Positions 58,693 through 64,000 of a stretch of DNA of 64,000 nt are shown piece after piece. Source of the stretch: Bacillota bacterium (GTDB lineage: Bacteria > Bacillota > Clostridia > Oscillospirales > Ruminococcaceae). The notes beneath the pieces are model-generated. The model ran no database searches, was not told the DNA's origin, and worked only from the letters and a program-made list of their open reading frames with translations. Numbering within the stretch: the stretch's first letter is position 1; every line of letters begins with the position of its first letter. The stretch spans positions 124,001 through 188,000 of the forward strand of contig JAEXUW010000009.1 in the NCBI GenBank assembly GCA_023439835.1, written 5' to 3'. Made by a program: the position numbers and the translations under genes.

Positions 58693-59157
58693 TTATTCCA
58701 AAATTGTCTGAGGCTGTTCTTGTGCGTTAATCTCGGGCTGAGTCTCGGGAATTATCTGAGGAGCAGTTTCGGGAGCAGGCTGTACATCAGGCTCGGGTAC
58801 AGGCATTGGCTGAGGTGCCGGAAGCGGAACCTGTGGCTTTGGAGGCTCGGGAGTAATAACAGGATTTTTAACCGGAGCAGGCTGTTCAGAAGCTTTCGCC
58901 TGAATATTACTTAGCTCAAATTCCTTTGCCTGACAAAGATATTTCAAATAAGAATTCACCTGAACTAGATTTGAAAGAACGTCACCCTGTTCAAGCTTCA
59001 TTTTTGCAATGTTTTTCTTGATTTTTCTCGTATTCCTCCAAGTAAAAATAACAATAAAAATCATTATTAATACCAGTGCAACGCTCGCAAACAAACAAAT
59101 CTTCCCCAGAGTATTAAGCTGATCAAGAAACTCATTAAACATTTCAATAATATTCAT
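58693..59157 (-). CDS. Membrane protein with proline-rich tail, unknown
   Basis: A 154-residue protein. One N-terminal transmembrane helix (about 17-38, GKICLFASVALVLIMIFIVIF) is followed by a basic, probably coiled helix (about 40-80, RKIKKNIAKMKLEQGDVL). The tail (about 92-154) is rich in Pro, Glu, Gln and Ala with near-repeats such as PVPEPDVQPAPETAPQ. It is likely a membrane-anchored cytoplasmic scaffold or cell-envelope spanning protein. I recognise no family. Confidence 0.72.
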   Translation of the reverse strand: MNIIEMFNEFLDQLNTLGKICLFASVALVLIMIFIVIFTWRNTRKIKKNIAKMKLEQGDVLSNLVQVNSYLKYLCQAKEFELSNIQAKASEQPAPVKNPVITPEPPKPQVPLPAPQPMPVPEPDVQPAPETAPQIIPETQPEINAQEQPQTILE

Positions 59158-59190
59158 TTTGCATTCCTCATTTCATGTAATATTTTCCTT

Positions 59191-59219
59191 ATTATATCAC
59201 ACTTATTTAGAAATGAAAA
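59191..59219 (-). promoter_or_regulatory. Promoter of the 59157 gene
   Basis: On the minus strand, TTTTCA (59214-59219), 17 bp, TATAAT (59191-59196) with an extended -10 TGA. Confidence 0.65.
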
Positions 59220-59369
59220 GGGTGCTATCGAGTCTTTTTCACTTTCGTCATCTGTTATAATTTTTTAGTTCATTAATATTTATTATCAAAGAAAAAGCAT
59301 AACAAAAAATAATTATTTATCGGTTAAAATAATAACTTGAAAATAATAGAAATTATTTATTGTTTTATG

Positions 59370-59398
59370 TTGAAATATAAAGCATGTTTTGTTATAAT
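59370..59398 (+). promoter_or_regulatory. Sigma-A promoter of the MBOAT operon
   Basis: TTGAAA (59370-59375), 17 bp, TATAAT (59393-59398). Confidence 0.85.
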
Positions 59399-59426
59399 AA
59401 CATTATAATAGTTAAGGGATGATGGT

Positions 59427-60836
59427 GTGGTTTTTTCAGAGATTTTCTTTTTATATATTTTCCTTCCTCTTTGTCTTGCTTCATATTTTCTAATACCGCA
59501 TAAACAGGTGAAAAATATCATACTGATATTTTTTTCGCTTGTTTTTTATGCGTGGGGTGAGCCTGTTTGGGTCATACTCCTGATAATCTCATCTATCATT
59601 GATTATTGTTGCGGTCGATTTATCGGGAGAAACCACGACAAGCCTATCGCAAAGCTTGGTGTTGTAATAAGTCTTGTCGCCAATTTGGGAATTCTTGCGA
59701 CATTCAAATATTCGGGATTTTTTATTGAAAATCTAAACGCACTGACTGGTTTGTCCCTCAAGGTTCCTGAATTTCGTCTCCCCATCGGAATATCGTTTTA
59801 TACCTTTCAGACTATTTCTTATACTATTGACGTTTATCGAAAACAAGTTGACGTTCAAAAATCATTCTTGAAATTTTTAATGTACGTTTCGCTCTTTCCC
59901 CAGCTTGTTGCGGGGCCTATTGTCAGATATTCAGTAATTGAAGATGAAATAAACAACAGAAAATCAACGGTTTCAGGGGTAAGTAGAGGGCTTTCACGCT
60001 TTATTATCGGGCTTGGCAAAAAGGTAATAATCGCAAACACCATGGGCTGGCTTGTTTCACAGACGATCGAGTTTTCAATCCCCTCCTCCTTGAGTGCATG
60101 GGCGGGAATTATAATGTTTTCATTTCAGATTTATTTTGACTTTTCGGGATATTCAGATATGGCGATAGGTCTGGGTGAAATATTCGGCTTTCATTTTCAA
60201 GAGAATTTCAATTACCCCTATGTATCAAAATCCGTGTCTGAATTCTGGCGAAGATGGCATATTTCTTTGGGAAGCTTTTTTAGAGATTACCTCTACATCC
60301 CTTTGGGCGGAAACAGACGAAATACGATTCGAAATCTGATAATTGTCTGGTTTCTGACCGGACTGTGGCACGGGGCAAGCTGGAACTTCGTCATTTGGGG
60401 AATGTATTTCGGCGTTTTCATTATTGTTGAAAAGCTTTTTTTTGGAAAGCTCCTCTCAAAAATACCGCAAGTATTTTCTCACATATATCTGCTTTTGATT
60501 GTCGTATTCGGGTGGGTGGCTTTTTATTTCACCGATTTGAAAAGACTTTGGGACTGCCTGAAAGCGATGCTGTTTATTTCTGACGTTCCGCTTTATGACG
60601 AAATAACCTCAAGCGAGCTTATGAGCAGGGTTTTCGTAATTATCGCAGCGACTGTAATTTCAACAGGTATCATAAAAAAGCTTTGGGCGTATATAATTAC
60701 AAAGGCTGAAGATAGCACAAGGCTTTATGGGCTTGCATCAGCGTTCAGAACAGTTGGACTTGCTACGATTCTGATAATTTCAAGCATTCTTCTTGTCGGT
60801 GACTCATACAATCCGTTTTTATACTTTAGATTTTAA
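59427..60836 (+). CDS. MBOAT-family O-acyltransferase (AlgI/PatA-like)
   Basis: A 469-residue polytopic membrane enzyme with about 10-12 helices. AlgI-type signatures: LPIGISFYTFQTISYTIDVYR (about 112-132), FPQLVAGPIVRY, FSGYSDMAIGLG, NFNYPYVSKSVSEFWRRWHISL and the catalytic His in TGLWHGASWNFVIWG (about 312-326). It moves acyl (often acetyl) groups across the membrane for transfer to an extracellular polysaccharide. The start is GTG with SD AAGGGA. The next gene, 16 bp on, encodes the usual DHHW/AlgJ-type partner. Confidence 0.94.
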   Translation: MVFSEIFFLYIFLPLCLASYFLIPHKQVKNIILIFFSLVFYAWGEPVWVILLIISSIIDYCCGRFIGRNHDKPIAKLGVVISLVANLGILATFKYSGFFIENLNALTGLSLKVPEFRLPIGISFYTFQTISYTIDVYRKQVDVQKSFLKFLMYVSLFPQLVAGPIVRYSVIEDEINNRKSTVSGVSRGLSRFIIGLGKKVIIANTMGWLVSQTIEFSIPSSLSAWAGIIMFSFQIYFDFSGYSDMAIGLGEIFGFHFQENFNYPYVSKSVSEFWRRWHISLGSFFRDYLYIPLGGNRRNTIRNLIIVWFLTGLWHGASWNFVIWGMYFGVFIIVEKLFFGKLLSKIPQVFSHIYLLLIVVFGWVAFYFTDLKRLWDCLKAMLFISDVPLYDEITSSELMSRVFVIIAATVISTGIIKKLWAYIITKAEDSTRLYGLASAFRTVGLATILIISSILLVGDSYNPFLYFRF

Positions 60837-60852
60837 TTATTAGGGGGAATCT

Positions 60853-62346
60853 TTGTTGGCAGACCATAATTTTCAAAATGCGATAACCTCTCCCGATAAA
60901 AAAGAGCATAGGGTTTCTGATATCATTAATATTGTCGTGCTGTGTTTTATATTTGCGACAGTATTTGTTGTGCTTATTTTTATGAAGCGTGGAGAAGTTT
61001 CTCAAACTGAAAAACGTGAGCTTACTAAGTTTCCGGCTTTTTCAAAGGACAGCTATTTTAGCGGAGCATATACGAAGGGAATTTCACTTTATTTTTCCGA
61101 CAATGTTCCGTTTCGTGAAATGCTTCTTGACACGTCATCAAAGCTAACGGCTATGATGGGTGTTAAGCTTGATAACGTGTCATTTCACGGTGTTGTTATT
61201 CCGCCTCCTCAAGAGGATTTTAGCGAGTCTGCCGAAGTCACACAGCCTTCCCAAACCGAAGCCTCAACAACAGGCGACACATCAAACACAACCACCGAAA
61301 CGACTATCGTAACAGAAGAGACTGTTCCCCCTGAAAACGGTGCAGAATTCATCACAAACGGAATTATTGTCGTCGATGACATGGGGCTTATGCTTTTCGG
61401 CGGAACACAAAGTCAAGCCTCACGCTATGCCACAGCAATAAATGATTACAAACTGCTTTTCGGGCCGGATATAAACGTATATAACCTTGTCGTTCCAACA
61501 TCGGCAGAATTTTATATGCCAAAAAAATATCAGCACTATACTAATTCTCAAAAGGCAAGCATTGATTATATCTATTCAAAGCTAAGCCCTGATGTAATAC
61601 CTGTCGATGCTTATTCGAATATAGCGTCACACAAAGATGAAAAGCTTTATCTGAAAACTGACCATCACTGGTCTCACCTCGGCGCATATTACGCTTATCA
61701 GGCTTTCGCCGAAACAGCCGGAGTATATGCACCGCCTCTTTCAGCTTATACCGAAAAGGTGAAGGAGGGTTATGTAGGCTCACTTTACGGCTATACAGGG
61801 AACCCTGTTTTAAAGGATAATCCTGAGGATTTTCACTACTTCCTCCCCCCTAACAGCTATACAACCTATTATTATGACTATAAAAATCTAAACATCTCAA
61901 CAAAGGGCTCTCTGTTCTATGAAAATGTGGGAAGCGATGCATACTACTGCATGTTTTTAGGAACAGATGCAATACACACAAAAATCACAACCGATGTTAA
62001 GAATGGGCGAAAAATCGCTGTTTTCAAAGAATCCTACGGCAACGCTTTTTCAACCTATCTTGTTTCTTCATTTGAAGAAATCTATATTATTGACATTCGT
62101 TATTTCAATAAAAATGTTGTTACCTATCTTAAAAGCAACGGTATAACCGATGTGCTTTTCATCAATAATGTTTTTGCAGCAAACACCTCTCTTCTTATCG
62201 GATATATTGAAAATCTCAAATATGATAAGGCTCCTCCCCCTGTTACAACCACAGCTCCGCCTTTAAATACCGAACCGCCGGAAAGCACCACTACCGAAGA
62301 AACTTCTCAAACACAGCCACCTGAAACAGAGCCTGAAGCAGAATAA
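60853..62346 (+). CDS. DHHW-domain extracellular acyltransferase partner (AlgJ/AlgX-like)
   Basis: A 497-residue protein. An N-terminal membrane helix (about 25-46) is followed by an extracellular domain related to AlgX/AlgJ SGNH-like acyltransferases. The catalytic DHHW motif is KTDHHWSHLGAYYAY (about 274-288), and the serine region is VFKESYGNAFS. A Thr/Glu-rich linker lies at about 128-160, and the C-terminus ends in a Pro/Thr/Glu tail (PPPVTTTAPPLNTEPPES). It should transfer the acyl group delivered by the MBOAT protein to an extracellular glycan. The start is TTG (60853 or 60856) after SD AGGGGGA. Confidence 0.9.
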   Translation: MLADHNFQNAITSPDKKEHRVSDIINIVVLCFIFATVFVVLIFMKRGEVSQTEKRELTKFPAFSKDSYFSGAYTKGISLYFSDNVPFREMLLDTSSKLTAMMGVKLDNVSFHGVVIPPPQEDFSESAEVTQPSQTEASTTGDTSNTTTETTIVTEETVPPENGAEFITNGIIVVDDMGLMLFGGTQSQASRYATAINDYKLLFGPDINVYNLVVPTSAEFYMPKKYQHYTNSQKASIDYIYSKLSPDVIPVDAYSNIASHKDEKLYLKTDHHWSHLGAYYAYQAFAETAGVYAPPLSAYTEKVKEGYVGSLYGYTGNPVLKDNPEDFHYFLPPNSYTTYYYDYKNLNISTKGSLFYENVGSDAYYCMFLGTDAIHTKITTDVKNGRKIAVFKESYGNAFSTYLVSSFEEIYIIDIRYFNKNVVTYLKSNGITDVLFINNVFAANTSLLIGYIENLKYDKAPPPVTTTAPPLNTEPPESTTTEETSQTQPPETEPEAE

Positions 62347-62351
62347 AAAAT

Positions 62352-62378
62352 CAGCCGGGGAAGCCCGGCTGTTGCATT
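62352..62378. terminator. Bidirectional terminator
   Basis: CAGCCGGG (62352-62359), loop GAAG, CCCGGCTG (62364-62371). The downstream T-run is weak. It lies between convergent genes. Confidence 0.75.
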
Positions 62379-62382
62379 ATTA

Positions 62383-63153
62383 TCAGTTTGTAAATAGCTG
62401 AACCCAGTTATGACCGTAAAAACCCCCTGTAACGTATCCTACTCCGATTTTTCCGTAGCTTGCACTCATTATATTTGCTCTGTGTCCGGGTGAATTCATC
62501 CAGCCGGTAACAACCTCCTGTGGCGTTTGCTGTCCGCCGGCTATATTCTCGCCACACGTTCTATAGTCTATGTCAAGCTCATCTAATACCGAGTACCATG
62601 TTCTTCCGTCGGGACGCTCATGTTCATTATGAATAATAATTTCCTGAGCTCTAATATTAGCGGCACTGTTCAGCTGTGAAGATTCAGCAAGAGCTGAAAG
62701 CCCCTCCTTTGCCCTTTCAATATTAACCAGTCTGACTACTTCCGAAATAAAAGGATGTGAATACACGGTTGGTGCTGTTGTCGTAACCGTCGTGGTTGTA
62801 GCAGGCGCCGTAGTTGTTGTCGCCGGCTTTGTTGTGGTAACAGGAGCGGTTGTCGTAGTAGTCGGCTTAGGTGTGGTGGTGGTTGCCGGTGCTGTGGTTA
62901 TAACAGCTGAAGTCGATGGACTTGTATCGGTCGTAACAACCGTTGTTTCTTCCGTCTCAAGTGACGTTTCGACTTCATTTGAAGTAGACGACACTGAAGA
63001 CGATTCAGAAAACTCTTCTGTGCCACTGATATCGCTGAGTAAAACATTCATATCTGATTTTTCTGACGATTCAGTGCCACTTCTTTCATCACATGCCGAA
63101 AGCATAAACAATGACATAGCTATCAAAATAATAGTTAAAATAATTCTTTTCAT
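62383..63153 (-). CDS. CAP-domain (SCP-like) lipoprotein
   Basis: A 256-residue lipoprotein with lipobox LSAC (Cys21). A Ser/Glu-rich and then Thr/Ala/Pro-rich linker (about 40-130) contains repeated TTTxAPATTT units. The CAP domain (about 138-256) has VNIERAKEGLSAL, RAQEIIIHNEHERPDGRTW, GENIAGGQQTPQEVV, WMNSPGHRANIM and HNWVQLF, including the usual His/Glu residues. CAP proteins of this type are common on clostridial surfaces; their activity is mostly unknown. It has its own promoter at 63207-63235. Confidence 0.9.
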   Translation of the reverse strand: MKRIILTIILIAMSLFMLSACDERSGTESSEKSDMNVLLSDISGTEEFSESSSVSSTSNEVETSLETEETTVVTTDTSPSTSAVITTAPATTTTPKPTTTTTAPVTTTKPATTTTAPATTTTVTTTAPTVYSHPFISEVVRLVNIERAKEGLSALAESSQLNSAANIRAQEIIIHNEHERPDGRTWYSVLDELDIDYRTCGENIAGGQQTPQEVVTGWMNSPGHRANIMSASYGKIGVGYVTGGFYGHNWVQLFTN

Positions 63154-63206
63154 AATTTACCTCTCTTTCATCAGGGTTCAACAAACATACTTACTGATGC
63201 AATATA

Positions 63207-63235
63207 ATTATACCATGTTACTGTGAAATGCTCAA
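63207..63235 (-). promoter_or_regulatory. Sigma-A promoter of the CAP lipoprotein gene
   Basis: On the minus strand, TTGAGC (63230-63235), 17 bp, TATAAT (63207-63212) with an extended -10 TGG. Confidence 0.75.
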
Positions 63236-63299
63236 CACACAAATTATTCAATAAAATATGTTAAAGTGTTCATTTTTGATACTAATTTTTCAATAAAAA

Positions 63300-63320
63300 A
63301 TGCCGTCATTACGACGGCAT
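63300..63320 (-). terminator. Terminator of the DUF364 gene
   Basis: ATGCCGTC (63300-63307) pairs with GACGGCAT (63313-63320) around a 5-nt loop, followed on the minus strand by TTTTTTATTG. Confidence 0.85.
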
Positions 63321-63361
63321 AAATGTATAAATATGTTGTTACTTTTCCCAAAACTGCTTAT

Positions 63362-64000
63362 TTAGACAGCTTTAAAGCAAAGTCTTTTCAGCCCTAAAAG
63401 CTCAGCTGCGCCAGAAATTGACGTCCCAAAGAAAAGAACCTCTTTCCCTATATCAATAAAATTAACAACAGAGCCGTTGCAGACAGTACTTCCCGTACAA
63501 AGGATAATATCTGCCCACATCACTGCGTCGCTGTAAGAATCCATGCCATGCTCGACCGTAACACCGTATCGTGTTTCGCCGATATTTTCAGGGTTTAAGT
63601 CAAGAACACGCACATTGAACACTTTTGAAAGATGCTCTAGCATTGCGGGCTGATACCCGATAAGCGCAATTTTCGGATTCCCATAATTAGAACTAATATA
63701 TCTCACAAGCTCAGCGGCACAAAGCTCAGGCTCTTCGTTCTTACAATGAACAGTCTTGTCGCTTATTCCAAGCTTTCTTGTCACTGCATTTAATGTGGCA
63801 ATGAATACTGCAAGAGCATGGGGGTCATTTGCAATATCTGCTTCAATAATGTCTGAAAGCGTTTCGCTTCCTGCGCTGGGGGCATCGGTAAAAGCCTGTC
63901 CGATTTCCCCTTGAAATTCAGCGCTCAGCATAATTTCTTTCCCCGTCAGGATGGGATAGTCCTTTCGCTTTGTAATGCCGATAGCCTCTTCAGGCGATAA
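63362..64000 (-). CDS. DUF4213/DUF364 protein (putative heavy-metal chelation), 5' end outside window
   Basis: A frame open from the window edge to a stop at 63362, giving at least 212 residues. An ATG exists at 63931, but the 23 codons before it are also open and fit the family (LSPEEAIG, RKDYPILTGKE, then MLSAEFQGEIGQAFTDAPS), so the gene starts beyond 64000. The C-terminal part has the Rossmann-like DUF364 pattern: PKIALIGYQPAMLEHL, VRVLDLNPENIG, ADIILCTGSTVCNGS and FFGTSISGAAELLG. Members are suspected metal- or cofactor-related proteins. The exact role is unknown. Confidence 0.85.
   Translation of the reverse strand, partial: LSPEEAIGITKRKDYPILTGKEIMLSAEFQGEIGQAFTDAPSAGSETLSDIIEADIANDPHALAVFIATLNAVTRKLGISDKTVHCKNEEPELCAAELVRYISSNYGNPKIALIGYQPAMLEHLSKVFNVRVLDLNPENIGETRYGVTVEHGMDSYSDAVMWADIILCTGSTVCNGSVVNFIDIGKEVLFFGTSISGAAELLGLKRLCFKAV

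Noticed and set aside
62792..63226. 144-codon plus-strand frame rich in Val/Gly
   Set aside because: It is the complement of the Thr/Ala-rich linker codons of the CAP lipoprotein; low complexity, no SD.

Overview
The window is a chromosomal stretch of a low-GC, Gram-positive anaerobe, most likely a gut-type Clostridia (Oscillospirales/Ruminococcus-like). This is an inference from gene content and style: an hprK-PHP-murB-rapZ-whiA-dnaE cluster, superoxide reductase plus peroxiredoxin, lipoproteins with long Thr-rich linkers, TTG/GTG starts, ideal sigma-A promoters (TTGACA-17-TATAAT) and strong SD sites. I see no rRNA, tRNA, CRISPR array, prophage or insertion sequence. The region is dense with core genes and the novelty lies mainly in its regulation.

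Layout. 1-10.1 kb: end of an unknown gene, a zinc-ribbon membrane protein, a TrmB regulator-lysA-radical SAM operon (minus strand), then secA, a DUF1015 gene, a ComFB-like gene, an unrecognised protein and a calcium-binding protein. 10.2-18.4 kb (minus): dnaE, whiA, rapZ, murB, PHP phosphatase and hprK, with a 100-bp palindromic element before murB. 18.4-24.0 kb (minus): murD, two M42 aminopeptidases, a GNAT and a YnbB-type PLP enzyme, tightly coupled. 24.2-29.3 kb: potABCD and prs. 29.3-33.1 kb (minus): a Ca-type P-ATPase, a small unknown protein and a Nudix enzyme. 33.4-40.8 kb: glycogen use (malQ, glgP), a Cys/Gly-rich small protein, and nucleoside salvage (deoC and a deoB-cytidine deaminase fusion). 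40.9-47.8 kb: a two-component system, a lipoprotein, a DD-carboxypeptidase and an ECF sigma/anti-sigma pair. 47.8-52.6 kb: pectin methylesterase, a secreted CE2-like SGNH esterase, aroF (DAHP synthase) and a transaldolase. 52.7-58.6 kb: a frameshifted SpaA/Cna_B-like gene, superoxide reductase, peroxiredoxin, ZIP transporter, CoA-disulfide-reductase/rhodanese, ferredoxin and a 4Fe-4S membrane protein. 58.7-64 kb: a Pro-rich membrane protein, an MBOAT/DHHW acyltransferase pair, a CAP-domain lipoprotein and a DUF364 gene running off the end.

Two regulatory systems stand out. (1) aroF is preceded by a 30-codon leader ORF rich in Phe/Tyr codons, an intrinsic terminator, and an antiterminator segment lying exactly at the leader stop codon. 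This is the architecture of classical ribosome-mediated attenuation, unexpected in a lineage that normally uses T-boxes. (2) Three redox transcription units (peroxiredoxin-superoxide reductase; CoA-disulfide reductase; ferredoxin-membrane Fe-S protein) each carry a TGTGA-N5-TCACA palindrome centred about 41 bp upstream of the predicted start site, with a good -10 and no -35. That suggests one Crp/Fnr-type activator controls all three. Other notable items are the DeoB-Cdd fusion, a TrmB operator over its own promoter, the compound palindrome before murB, and a terminator directly before the pectinesterase SD.
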